Origin: Aureobasidium sp. EXF-3400
Taxonomy: Eukaryota > Ascomycota > Dothideomycetes > Dothideales > Saccotheciaceae
Direction of reading: 5' to 3'
Assembly: GCA_024195585.1 (NCBI GenBank)
Contig: SWBL01000112.1
Span: 62,001-126,000, forward strand
Length of the DNA stretch: 64,000 nucleotides
The translations under genes and the position numbers were made by a program. Numbering within the stretch: position 1 is the first letter of the stretch; every line of letters starts with the position of its first letter. Shown here piece by piece: positions 54,116-64,000 of this stretch. The notes beneath the pieces are model-generated. The model made no database searches, was not told the origin of the DNA, and was given only the letters and a program-made list of their open reading frames with translations.

Positions 54116-55284
54116 GGCAGGTTATGTTGATTGTCCAGTCTTGTCCAACACTCGAGAAATGGAGGGAATGTTTGTAGGAAACCCCACCAGTTTGCCTTAT
54201 CACGAAGCCTTCCAAGTACTGACGGAGTCTCTGCCGAGGTTATTGTGTTGTATTGTTGAAGGAAGATAATTGTTTTTCCTGCAACCAAAAATGGTAGTCC
54301 ACACAAGACAGAGAAATCAACAAGTCGACAGGCGCGTCTTAAACAGGAACAAAAAGTGATAGCACAAAGATGAAGTATATGACGACCGAAACATGGTCTG
54401 AGTTTAGAGGCGTGAAGCCACGAAGGTTGTATTTATCCTTTTGATGATTATCCTTTTTGCGCCTCTTGGGAGGTGATGAAATGGGCGCACAGGCCCGCCC
54501 GTTTGGCTTGATTCGTGTGGGGCGGGCAGAAGAACTTGACGCCTCGCGCTCTCTTCAGGCTTCATCAAACGCCAAATTGAAATGGAACACTGAATTCAAG
54601 TCGTTCAAAGCACCTCCGATGGACGGATCTCCCTGCACACAGGGTACAGTACATTGGGGAGTCATATTGCTACCATGTTCCAATCATCCAGATCTCTGCT
54701 CTTTGCAATATTTGGTGTTCGAAGCAAACTCCGTTGCGACCACGATCCGATCAACGCCAAGCCATTGAACCTAAAGCATAAGTTATCAGTTTCAGACCGT
54801 GGACCCCGTCATGATTTTTCAGGCGTTCGTCAACGCAAAATTCACGTTGCCGTCGGTTAGAGATGACAGTTGGGGACAGTTGGTGGTCCTGCCTTACAAA
54901 GATGAGAAGATCCACAAAAGTTCATAGCCGAGTAGTGAGGCTCAACTTTCGGATTTGCTGCCCAGGCAGAAAAAACTCGACTTCTTGCACTGTCTTGGAT
55001 AGAATTTTGTTTTTGATTTTATGATGAACTATTCATACATGTTTCTTACCTCTCTGATTGAGAGGCTACTCGGTATACTATGTAATTGTGAATTGTATCC
55101 AACAATAAGAAAGAAGAAAGGTAGGGCGATATACCATAAAAATCCCATATTGTCAGTTGATTTAGGGTAGTGCATATTCCGGAGATGGCTTCACGCCTTG
55201 CACTGCATTACTGGAAGAGGGGAATGATCAGGAAGCGACAATTTTGCGGCATCTGAGCCTCTGACTAGTATACAACCAACCTTC
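54116..55284. other. Intergenic, no gene recognised
   Basis: Promoter of the Bor1-like gene and 3' region of the rhomboid gene. Short reading frames only; no RNA gene or repeat recognised. Confidence 0.5.
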
Positions 55285-57164
55285 TTAGTCGGTGGGTTCC
55301 TCGGATTGCACGGACGTGAACTCTTTACGAGTCATCAAGGTGGCGGGAGTCTTGGAGCGGACGTAGAAACCCGCAAGCACGCCTGTTGCAAGTCCGGAAA
55401 GATGTCCAGGATAGTCGATCTTGGTATTCTTACCGCGCCATGCTCTTAGGATTTCAAATCCAGCGATCATGCCCAGAACAGTCAGACCAGTTATGTCTGG
55501 GATCTCGTAACCGAGCACTGTCACGTTGTTGCTGTGGCACAAACGGTTAGTGGGACTGCCGAAATGAACAAGGGTAGAAGTCGCTTACTTTGCTCTGACC
55601 AGACAGGCTGCAGCCATGGTGCCGATGACGGCAGTAGATGAGCCAAAGCTGTAATTCATCCAACGCTTGGCGAGCACATTGAAGGCCAAGGAGCCATAAG
55701 TGCCCACAGTACCACAAGCAAGGTATATGGCTAGAAAGGTACCTCTGCCTACATCATCATGTACTACACATCATTTAATTAGTGTCAAGTAGCTGCATAG
55801 GTGCGCGACTCAAACTTACGAATCCAACCGAAAGGCCACAGCATAACCATGTTGACGAACAAGTGACGGAAGCCTTGATGACTGAACTGTGCACCAAGAG
55901 TTCCAATGGCGAAAGGATATGCCGCAGTGACCTGGAAAGTCTTGTTCATGGTTCTCCATAACGGCGGAATCCTCCAAGCAATGAACACGGCGAGATTGAT
56001 GGCGGTGATGGCCCCGAGGGTAGCAATAGCAGGCGGCACATCAGGGAACATCCTCGCTGATTTCGGAGGAGGGTTATACGTCTCTTCGAGCATCCAACAA
56101 CCAGCGAGGACAGCCAAAAGAACCAAAGCGGACGGGCCCAATCGGCGAAGAGTAGAGAGATTAGGAATCTTGTTATCCTTGATGATGGTTGCTTGCTCTT
56201 CATAGTACTTGACCCAAGGTTTGCGCTCCACAGGCTCTAACCATGCCTTCTGGGTAGGCTGTGCTAGAGCGATCTCGTCAAATGGACTGAAAATCTTTCC
56301 TGATTCCTCTTTTGTTTCGACTTGAGGGTTGTTATCCTTAGCCTCTGCTTTGAGAGCAGCGACTCGTTCTGCTTCCTGTTGCTTCTTGGCTTCCTCTTTC
56401 TGTCTGTCTTCTTCCATCCATCTTGCTTTGTTCGCTTTTCTGAGTTGGTCCAAGGCACTCTCTCCATATATATCGGAAGAGGCGACGGATGGTTGTGAAT
56501 CGTCTGCCTGGCTATCGTCGGTACGCTTGTAGATACCTAGCCTTTCAGCGCGCGCCATGTATTGTTGTTCCACTTTCATGATCTCTGACTCTGCCCAAGC
56601 AGCACCGGCCTCGTTCTCATCAAAGGCGGGATCCAGCGTTCTGATGTATTCCAGAGCCTTGGTAGCCATCTCAGGTGAGATTCCCGATTCTCTGGGAAAG
56701 TCAACACCTACGTCAATGAGACTGCCTGAGAGTCTACGGTAATGCATTAGCCGCAGGATGTGATTTCCATCGTCGCAATGTATGTCCGGACCAAATATTT
56801 CAGCGATAGTGGCTTGATCGAGTTCTCCTGAGGGCAAGGGTATGCCAATTTCTGGATCGTAGTCTCTCCATGTGGGAAGATCCCTGCGTCTGCGGGCTGA
56901 TTTCTGGCCATCTTGAGTTGAAGCCCGGCCAGTCTTCTGGACAACAGGAGGCGGTCTGGGGATGAAGCGATTACGAGTCGAGAAAGTCGTACAGGCGGAG
57001 AAGTTGCGCAAACCAGTATTCAAGGTTAACCGAGAGCGTAGAAGCGATTTTACGTGGTTGCGAGCCTCGGCATGGGCGAAGAGAGATGCTAGAGAAGACG
57101 GCGCAAAAGGTAATGAGGATGTCGAGCATGAGGCCCGCATCACCACCGGACGAGCATGGTTCAT
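55285..57164 (-). CDS. Rhomboid-family intramembrane protease, probably mitochondrial
   Basis: Three exons, 57164-55820, 55763-55589 and 55531-55285, give 588 residues. The C-terminal 240 residues have rhomboid features: QFSHQGFRHLFVNMVMLW (His/Asn of helix 2), NYSFGSSTAVIG with the catalytic Ser, and IDYPGHLSGLATG with the catalytic His. The N-terminus is Arg/Ser-rich with few acids, like a mitochondrial presequence, so a Pcp1/PARL-type role is possible. Residues 80-310 are a long extension with a charged coiled coil (KEEAKKQQEAERVAALKAEA), unusual in length. The gene diverges from the next one across 237 bases. Confidence 0.88.
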
Positions 57165-57401
57165 GGCGTCTCAATCATCCACAGCAACCACGCAGAATTG
57201 CGGGAGACGTGATTAAAGGCAGATATCGAAGAGGCTGAGACACAAATATCATGTCGTCGACGACAAAATGGACCATGATGAATTGCGGAGTTCGGCGGTG
57301 CTCAGACCACGTCGAAGCGGCGTCATGGTCGTGTTTGCCTGTGACGAATGTTGATTACCTTTTGTCTTCTCCTCTCATTCAATACACACCGAGCAGTCAT
57401 C

Positions 57402-57910
57402 ATGTCGCACGAAGCACTGCCTATCGACCGAGCCAGGTTCGCTGAAGCTCTTGAGTCGCTGCCCCTCGATGCACTGCACTCTAAGGTGGCCGAACTGCGC
57501 AACAACATGAACCATCTGAGATATTCCAACGAGCAAATGGTCCCTTTTGCCGACGATGGTGATCAAGGTATGTCGGCTTCTCCTTATTCTGAAAGACTAG
57601 CTCTAATATAGGTTTTGAAGATTGCAAAGACGCCATGTACGAGAACCTCGTTGTCATCAGCCGCATGAACGAACGCATCGAACTGCTACGAGCCGAAGTT
57701 GAGAAGAGAGGCATGAGATGGTCAGAAGCCGAAGTTGAAGATCGTCAGGTCGGCGAGAGAATGGTCAACGGCGATTCGGTATCCACAACTACAACACAAT
57801 CACAACCTCAAAGCGGTCGCTTGACAGACGAACAATTGAGAGCACAACTCGAGGCAAGGTTGGCCCAGGACACACAAGACGACCAGGAAGAAGAGGGCCT
57901 TCATCTTTGA
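57402..57910 (+). CDS. Small coiled-coil protein, family not recognised
   Basis: Two exons, 57402-57567 and 57612-57910 (intron of only 44 nt), give 154 residues. Residues 5-110 are helical: RARFAEALESLPLDALHSKV, AELRNNMNHLRYSNEQM, then NLVVISRMNERIELLRAEVE. The C-terminus is polar with Gln/Thr/Asp/Glu runs. No signal peptide or membrane segment. The heptad-like pattern suggests a subunit of a larger complex, but I cannot name it. The splice junction is supported because it continues the helix without a stop. Confidence 0.75.
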
Positions 57911-58028
57911 AGCCAACGTCTAGAGTCGCATTTCTCTTTCTGTACGATACCCTTATGCTTGAACAATCTCACACCTTTACTCTGATTGTCCTAAACACAC
58001 CCGTCTTCCTCTATGAACACACTCAAAA

Positions 58029-59470
58029 CTATTCAAAAGCCGAAAGATCTAACGGCACCGTACTGCCTCTCCCCGCTCGGTACATCTTGGTGGCTCCCGA
58101 GAACTCTCGCGGTTTGGGAAGCGTCGCGTCTGGCTGGAACTTGAATCGGGTATCTTCAATCGTAATGCGCCCACCTCCCATTCTGCTCCCGCCTGTCCCT
58201 TGTGATAGATTGGGTGATTTTGCCCCATTGCTCAACGTATATGATGAAGCATCCATAGTTGATCGCGAAATGGATCCTGCGTGAGGTCGTGTAGGAGGTG
58301 CCGAAGGAGGTGGTGAAGGCGCTGCGAGTGGGGGACTAGGTGCTGCAATTGGTGGTCTCGGTGGTGAGGGCGCAGCGGCGGGGGGCGGCGGTGGTGGTGC
58401 AGGCGCAGGTGATCTCGGAGGAGTAGCACTGCCTGGAGGAGGAGGAGGTGGTGGTGGTGGAACAGCAGGTGAAGCTCGGCCAAAGGCGTTGCGCGCAGCT
58501 GTCTCGGCTAAGGACGGAGCATTGCTCATGGGCGGTGGTGGCGCGCTGATTGAAGGAGGAGGCGGTGGAGGTCTAGGAGCTGAAGATGGAGGCAACGGGG
58601 GAGCGGCTGGAGGCGCTGGCGACGCAGAGGATGGAGGTGGAATGTTGCCCGAGGGTTTGCGTGAGGACGGAGGTGGCATAGGCGGTTTTTTGCCAATTGG
58701 AGGTTTGGGTTTGGATGGTACAGCTGGCGAGGAGCTCGTAGTCTGGGGTCCGGGTCGTACGCTGTTTCTAAGGGCGGATACAGCAGGATTTGAGGGTGGT
58801 GCTGACGGGGGAGCTGGTGGAGGGACTGGCGGAGCAGAACTGATGGGACGAGGAGGTGCGCCTGGAGGTTTGGGTGCAGCGGAAACAGGACGAGATGGAG
58901 CAACTGAACCTCCGAAATATGACGAATCCTCATCTGCTCCAGTCTTGACGCCGCCTGACTTGCGCAGCTTGGGCATGCCGCCAGCGAAAAGACCTCCTAG
59001 TTGAGGCGGAGCAGCTCCTACGTCGCTCGAGGCACGATCTCTGTTGCCGCCAGAGGGAGGTGGAGGAGCAGAAGCTCCTGGTGGTTTCAGCATTCCTGGT
59101 ACTGGAGGAGCGCCCATAGCGACAGGACCTGACGACTTCTTTTTATTTCCGATGATGGGAGCAGAACGATCATTGACCTGGGTGACCTTCTTGAGTTTGG
59201 TGCCTTTTGTGATATCTCCTAGCAGAGCGCCCTAGAGTGAGTTAGCTAAGATTAAATTGAGTGTCGGTTTAGTCGTGGCACATACTCGACCTTTGGTAGC
59301 AGCAGCGGGGGGTCTACTAGGCAGGCCTCCGGGCGGTGGTGGAGGGGGAGGCGGTGGACCTGGACAATGCAGTCAGCACAGGTGACAGCGAGGATCATGA
59401 TGAGTATCTGCTTACCGCCTGACATGCCGGGCGGCATTGGGGGCGGAGGAGGAGGTGGTGGAGGCGGCAT
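58029..59470 (-). CDS. VRP1: Verprolin (WIP/Vrp1-like), WH2 actin-binding protein
   Basis: Three exons: 59470-59416, 59359-59286 and 59231-58029, giving 443 residues. It opens with a polyproline run, then a WH2 actin-monomer motif formed at the second splice junction (KGR|GALLGDITKGTKLKKV). The centre is very Pro-rich with many poly-Pro stretches that bind profilin and SH3 domains. The C-terminus (RFKFQPDATLPKPREF) matches the WASP-binding region of WIP/verprolin. It acts at cortical actin patches in endocytosis. High GC and low complexity make opposite-strand frames open; those are not genes. Confidence 0.92.
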
Positions 59471-59812
59471 TGCGGTAGCCTTAGACACTCAGACGGACAG
59501 AATGCGCGGGCGCGTGACGGGAGACAGCGGGCAGGCGCACGCGCTGGCAGAAATATGGGCGGAACCAAGTCGGAGGAGAGACTTGGGCAAGGGAAGACGA
59601 CCAGAGAGGTTGCAGGTGTAAAGTGGTGGTCGGCGAGGTCTGTGGTGGGTATGTAGTGGTTGGTAGAGGATGGAAATGTGCCCAGTCGATGATGGCTGAG
59701 CACGGCGTCGTCACTCGCAAGCTCGGCCCGAACCCTAAGAAGCATAGAATATCACTCGAAGTTTGGAAGTTGCGACAGGCAGGCATTGACCCGTCGTCGA
59801 CACAAAGCAACC
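59471..59812. promoter_or_regulatory. Divergent promoter verprolin / mitochondrial membrane protein
   Basis: 342 bases between opposing start codons. GC-rich beside the verprolin start; no clear TATA box. Confidence 0.45.
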
Positions 59813-61102
59813 ATGAAGGCCTTTGCTCCACCTCGATCTGCATCGCTATGCTGCTTCTGTCGCCAGGCTGGCACGCGACAAGCTGCTGCACCATGGTCCT
59901 CTTCCACCCGCCTCATCCAACAATCTCGTCCCATATCGTCCACCTCTCTATACACCCAGACCCGCCGTAGGAACCTCGGATCCAGTCATGGCTCAAGTCA
60001 GCAATCGCGCAGGTGGCTCGCATCATCTGCCGTCTCAACTAAAAGTGAATCTCCTGCTGCTGCTGGACTTCCGCCGACCGAAATATCACAAAAAGACTTG
60101 TCTGACTATAACGCACGAGTTCAGAAACTGGCCAAGACTGTTCTTGAACATCCAGGCGTTCCTACCGAAGAAGATGTCGTCAAAGTTTTGACCGAATATA
60201 ATCTGATGGCTCGGAAGCTTGTCAACACTAAAGATACTCAGCAAAAGCCAACAACAACTCAGTCTGAGAAAACGGCCACTTCTGCGCTACTGAGCAACCT
60301 CGACGCTCCGTCAAAGCCCTCCATCACGAGGATACGCCTCATGGATGCTCTGACCACAAATGCCTTCGACATGCTCCTCTATGGTCCTGTCTTCATTACT
60401 CCTAGCATCCTAAAGCTCTACGTCGATTTGCAGTGTCTATTGAAACGTCCAGAGTCCTTCCCAGCCATCTTCACCCTATATCGTGAGAAGCCAGTACCGC
60501 GACCCTCTAGCAAGGCTGATCTCGTCACCTACGACAATCCCAACCCCGATAAGCCCGCTGCTGCCGTACAACCTGCTGTGGCCGACGTGGCCATTGACGC
60601 TGCAATCGCTAGCCGCGATCTGTCTCTTGCCCTGGCAACCATTGACGCCACGTACTGTACAACAGCATACAAGCGCTCCAAGTTCCTACGAAGCGCCCTC
60701 TTCCCTTTGACTGGCTTCTTGCTGACTCCACCTGCCGCTTATACGCTTGCAACACGTTTCAGTGATTATCAGAACACAATGGATCCCGCAATGGCCACTA
60801 ACATCGCCATGGCCGCTATGATGACATATAGTGTATGCGTTGGTAGTATTGGCTACGTTGCTTTGACCACTGCCAATGATCAAATGGTCAGAGTCACCTG
60901 GGCTCCAGGTGTACCATTGTGGGAACGTTGGGTACGTGAGGAAGAACGAGCTGCCCTCGACAAACTTTCTCAAGCTTGGGGTTTCGCAAGCACAGAAAAG
61001 TGGGGAGAGGAAGAAGGCGAGGAGTGGGACTATCTCAAGGAGTTTTGTGGTCTGAGAGGAATGATGCTCGATCGTGTTGAGCTGATGGATGGTATGGAGT
61101 AG
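59813..61102 (+). CDS. Putative mitochondrial membrane protein, family not recognised
   Basis: A single exon of 429 residues from the ATG at 59813 (MKAFAPPRSASLC). The first 80 residues are rich in Arg/Ser with almost no acids, typical of a mitochondrial presequence. Two hydrophobic segments lie near residues 290-310 (SALFPLTGFLLTPPAAYTLA) and 325-350 (ATNIAMAAMMTYSVCVGSIGY), a hairpin-like membrane unit. A central LYVDLQCLLKRPESFPAIFTLYREKP looks helical, PPR-like. The C-terminus is acidic. I do not recognise the exact family. It converges on the ProRS gene with 80 bases between. Confidence 0.8.
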   Translation: MKAFAPPRSASLCCFCRQAGTRQAAAPWSSSTRLIQQSRPISSTSLYTQTRRRNLGSSHGSSQQSRRWLASSAVSTKSESPAAAGLPPTEISQKDLSDYNARVQKLAKTVLEHPGVPTEEDVVKVLTEYNLMARKLVNTKDTQQKPTTTQSEKTATSALLSNLDAPSKPSITRIRLMDALTTNAFDMLLYGPVFITPSILKLYVDLQCLLKRPESFPAIFTLYREKPVPRPSSKADLVTYDNPNPDKPAAAVQPAVADVAIDAAIASRDLSLALATIDATYCTTAYKRSKFLRSALFPLTGFLLTPPAAYTLATRFSDYQNTMDPAMATNIAMAAMMTYSVCVGSIGYVALTTANDQMVRVTWAPGVPLWERWVREEERAALDKLSQAWGFASTEKWGEEEGEEWDYLKEFCGLRGMMLDRVELMDGME

Positions 61103-61182
61103 AGAACAACCGACGCACGCTGTCAGCGACAAATTAATTGTACAGAAACCACTATATACCCCAATCTTTTGCAGTCTCAAAT

Positions 61183-63178
61183 TCACAACTGCTTTAGCAG
61201 ATTCTGAAGTCTCTGTTCAAGAGCACTTGAGACATCGCCACCACACTGCACCTCTTCCTTGATATCCAAACGTCTACACTGCACTTCCACTTTGCTCTCA
61301 GTCTTCCACGCTCTACCCAAAACGATAATCAACGGATATCCCACCAAGTCTGCATCATTCAACTTCCAACCCATAGGTTTCTTGCGATCATCAAGCACGG
61401 CATCAAAGCCACTCGATACAAGCTTCTTGGTGACATCCTCAGCAGCATCCTCATTGCCGTTCGCAGGAACGACAACAGCAGAGAATGGTGCAATAGCAGC
61501 AGGCCAGTTCAATCCCTTGGTGTCAGATAGCATACTCGCGATCGCACCCACAAGACGCGAGACACCAATACCGTGGCAGCCCATCTCAATTGTCTGGCGT
61601 ACGTCGTTGCTGTCGACGAATGTTGCCGATAGAGGCAGTGAGTATCGCGTGCCGAGGTGGAACGTATGGCCAACCTCTATCGCACGATTGACGGTGACAT
61701 TTCCGTCGGCGCACTTCTGGCAGGGATCGCCTGTTAGCGTGCGGGTGAGTTGCATCGACTTTCCGTTCTTTCTTGGTCGCAATTGGAACTGCACGCTGTT
61801 GAATTTGCCAGAGGGGAGGAGCAGCTCGCGTGGCTGGAGTTTTTGTTGGATATCGGTACAGGTTGAGTCAGTGAGAGGAAGACGTTCGTCGTTTATCTCG
61901 ATGATTTGAGCGGAAGATGAACGGGTGCCGGATTCTTGACGTGGGTTGGCTTTATCCCAAATCTCGAGTGGGTTTTCGACTGAGAGGTCGATGTCTGGAA
62001 CGAGAGCTTTGATAACGTTTGGGTTAATTTCGTTCTTGGTACTGTCGGTTCCAGAAAATTGTTGCGTGAAGGTTGGGAACCAGGCGACGACCAGGCTGCT
62101 GCGATCTTTGGTGATGCCCACCCAGCGAGAAAGGTCTTTTCTATGTTCGATAGATACCTGTTTTGGTTGGTCGATCGAGGTGATGGCGAGTTCGTCGTTG
62201 ATGGTGTAGCCACATGAGCCACAGCTGATAACATTGTCCTCGCCCTTTGCCGAAACAAAATGGTATTCATGACTCAACGTGCCACCAATGTTTCCAGAGT
62301 CTGCTTCGGCAACCAAGTAGGGTAATTTTAGCTCATCGAGGAAGGCTCTATATGCTAGTCGTACTTCCTCGTAGGTTTGTCGTGCTTGTTGTTCTGTAAT
62401 GTCAAAAGTGTAGAGGTCTTTCATGGTGAACTCGCGACCACGCAGAAGACCTTGTCGCGGACGTGCTTCGTCTCTGAATTTGCGTCCGATTTGGTATAGT
62501 CGAAGAGGAAGATCTTTGTAGGATTGGACAGTGCTTGCGACCAGAGATGTGATTTCTTCCTCGTGGGTTGGAGATAACAAGAACTTTGCATCTTTTCTGT
62601 CGTGGAAACCGAACAACTTGGACAATAAGTGATTGTTCGAAGACTTGTGAAAGGCTTTGGGAAAGAGATTTGTATCAAAAAAAGATGAGAATATGCACTT
62701 ACTTCGCCGCCATGACCCACAAATCTGCCAGTCTTTTTCCAAAGCTCCTCTGAGGAGATGGTAGAAAGAGATACTTTGGCAGCACCTACATACATCTCAG
62801 CTAACAACGCCTACCTCTTCCGTACACGCTATGCATACCTATACTCTCCATGTGCTTGTCAATTAGGGCTTCGAGTTTTTGTTGTACACGATTGCCCAGC
62901 GGCAGCATATGGAAAATGCCAGCGTGGGCTTGTCTCAGATAGCCTGCTCTGATGAGCAACTCATGAGATTCGTCTTTGGCATCTTTGGATCTTTCGGCGC
63001 CGACAGTAGGAATCCAAAAGCGAGAAAGACGTTGAATGGTGCTGCTCGATGATATTGACCTCGAACAAGTTGTTGACAGATTACGAGGCAGTGCATGCAC
63101 AAGACGGCCAACAGCTCGAGATGAAGGCGCGCATCTCGATAGCGCAATGTGGGAGTACATCCGCACGCCGAGTGCCAT
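61183..63178 (-). CDS. Mitochondrial prolyl-tRNA synthetase (bacterial type)
   Basis: Three exons, 63178-62839, 62785-62703 and 62616-61183, give 618 residues. Class II synthetase motifs are visible: HAGIFHMLPLGNRV, LSPTHEEEITSLV (motif 2 start), YQIGRKFRDEARPRQGLLRGREFTMKD in parts, and EMGCHGIGVSRLVGAI (motif 3). The anticodon-binding domain follows with DDRKKPMGWKLNDADLVGYP. An Arg/Ser-rich N-terminus fits mitochondrial import. It charges mitochondrial tRNA-Pro. The first donor was placed at ATAG|gtatgc because it yields SIGAAKVSLSTISS; a donor four codon-bases earlier would also keep frame but drop IG. The ATG at 63160 is an alternative start. Confidence 0.92.
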
Positions 63179-63393
63179 ATGTTCTCCGACTTGCAGATAT
63201 CGGTTGGTAGTTGTCAAAGTCACGGGCGAGATCCAAAGCAGTAGTCGGGGTTATCGGAGTTTATTGGTAGTCGAAAATTCAGGCCGAACGGCTCCCGCAA
63301 AACTTCTTGGTCGCGCATGTGAACGACGCCGAAGACAGACGATCGTGTTTTTTTTTTGTCCAACAAGACCTTTTTATACAAGACGCCATAAAC
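63179..63393. promoter_or_regulatory. Divergent promoter mito-ProRS / MAK21
   Basis: 215 bases between opposing starts, with a T run at about 63348-63357. No clear TATA box at the expected spacing. Confidence 0.45.
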
Positions 63394-64000
63394 ATGGGTT
63401 TTGCTAGAAAGCGCTCGGCCGACGAGGCTCGTGCTGGAGGTTCGCGCCCGGAGAGGACATTCCCCAAGAAAGAGTATCCGAAGAAAGAATACTCCAAGAA
63501 AGAATACTCCAAGAAAGAAGGTGGTGAACAAAAGGCAAAGAAGACTCCTTTGGTATGCGACCTGCCCCTCTGCTGCACTGAGCATGCTCTCTAACAACAA
63601 CCTAGATCTTCGAACCCAGACCCGACTGGTATGCCACTGCGTTGCCCGAACTGCCCGTATCCACATCTGCCCAACCGCCCTCGCAAAGACTGGTCGAAGA
63701 GATTCACGATTATGCCTACACTCTGCTCGAATCCGAGAACACAAATTATGCTGCCAATAACAACTCGGCCTCGTCATCACACAAGTTCTTGTCCACCATT
63801 ATGGCCTCCGGTACCCTTGAGGATAAAATTTCAGCCCTGACCCTGCTGGTACAGGAGTCGCCGCTACACAACACAAAAGCTTTCGAGACATTGCTTGGTC
63901 TGGCAAGAAAGAAGAGCAGGAACCAGGCTCTCATGGCTGTCGCTGCCATCAAGGATTTGCTGGGTCAGGGTGATGTTCTTCCTGGTGACCGCAAGCTCCG
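63394..64000 (+). CDS. MAK21: Mak21/Noc1-type ribosome biogenesis protein, 5' part (cut by window end)
   Basis: Exon 1 is 63394-63552; exon 2 starts at 63606 and runs past 64000. The visible part has 184 residues. A basic N-terminus contains four near-repeats of KKEY (FPKKEYPKKEYSKKEYSKKE). Then comes IFEPRPDWYATALPEL and the conserved block FLSTIMASGTLEDKISALTLLVQESPLH, followed by KKSRNQALMAVAAIKDLLGQG, diagnostic of the Noc1/Mak21 family. Noc1 with Noc2 moves pre-60S particles from nucleolus to nucleoplasm. The CBF/Mak21 domain itself should lie beyond the window. Confidence 0.88.

Noticed and set aside
58489..59004. Gly-rich plus-strand frame of 171 residues
   Set aside because: It is the complement of verprolin polyproline codons; low-complexity GC-rich sequence opens the opposite strand.

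Overview
This is eukaryotic DNA from a filamentous ascomycete (Pezizomycotina; Dothideomycetes is my best guess, on general impression only). The grounds are many short spliceosomal introns (44-86 nt, mostly 48-62, GT-AG with CTAAC/CTGAC-like branch sites), dense genes on both strands, an intron-containing nuclear tRNA, and fungal families such as Nup84, Rix7, Nop4, Cue5, verprolin, Bor1, a fungal bZIP and HD-type cyanamide hydratase. All gene models were spliced by hand from reading frame and splice sites; every complete model below closes in frame unless stated.

Layout. 1-8.6 kb is gene-poor: a bZIP factor (1325-2287), a CIA30-domain protein (3134-4192) and a DHA1-type MFS exporter (5722-7704). 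8.6-20 kb holds an F-box/propeller protein, a PHD-finger/kinase-like fusion, a tRNA-Asp, a GH64/thaumatin-like protein, the nucleoporin Nup84 and a cyanamide hydratase. 20.4-29.6 kb looks like a glycan-related block: a TPT/nucleotide-sugar-type transporter, UDP-glucose 6-dehydrogenase and two tandem paralogous type II membrane glycosyltransferases. 29.8-32.9 kb has a broken four-helix membrane protein gene followed by a non-coding stretch with five diverged copies of a repeat of about 155 bp. 32.9-45.5 kb is compact housekeeping DNA: Rix7, Vps20, a PITH protein, a DHX35-like helicase, a Cue5-like receptor, a secreted agmatinase-family enzyme and Nop4. 46.9-48.1 kb carries two related Cys-rich microprotein genes. 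48.4-64 kb holds a Dap1-like haem protein, an F-box protein, a Bor1/SLC4 transporter, a rhomboid protease, a coiled-coil protein, verprolin, a mitochondrial membrane protein, mitochondrial prolyl-tRNA synthetase and the start of Mak21/Noc1, cut by the window end.

Working together. Rix7, Nop4 and Mak21 all serve 60S ribosome assembly, but they are dispersed, not clustered. Several gene pairs are divergent over 200-420 bp and probably share promoters. Clear TATA boxes about 85-110 bp upstream of the start codon were noticed at accessory or inducible-type genes (GH64, cyanamide hydratase, agmatinase).

The most interesting observations are: the transporter/UGDH/double-glycosyltransferase block, with an Asp-to-Asn change in the presumed metal motif of one paralog; a CIA30 gene whose last intron chooses between a membrane tail and a peroxisomal-type SRL end; two GC-AG introns; the 155-bp repeat array; the tandem Cys-rich microproteins; and the PHD-kinase fusion.
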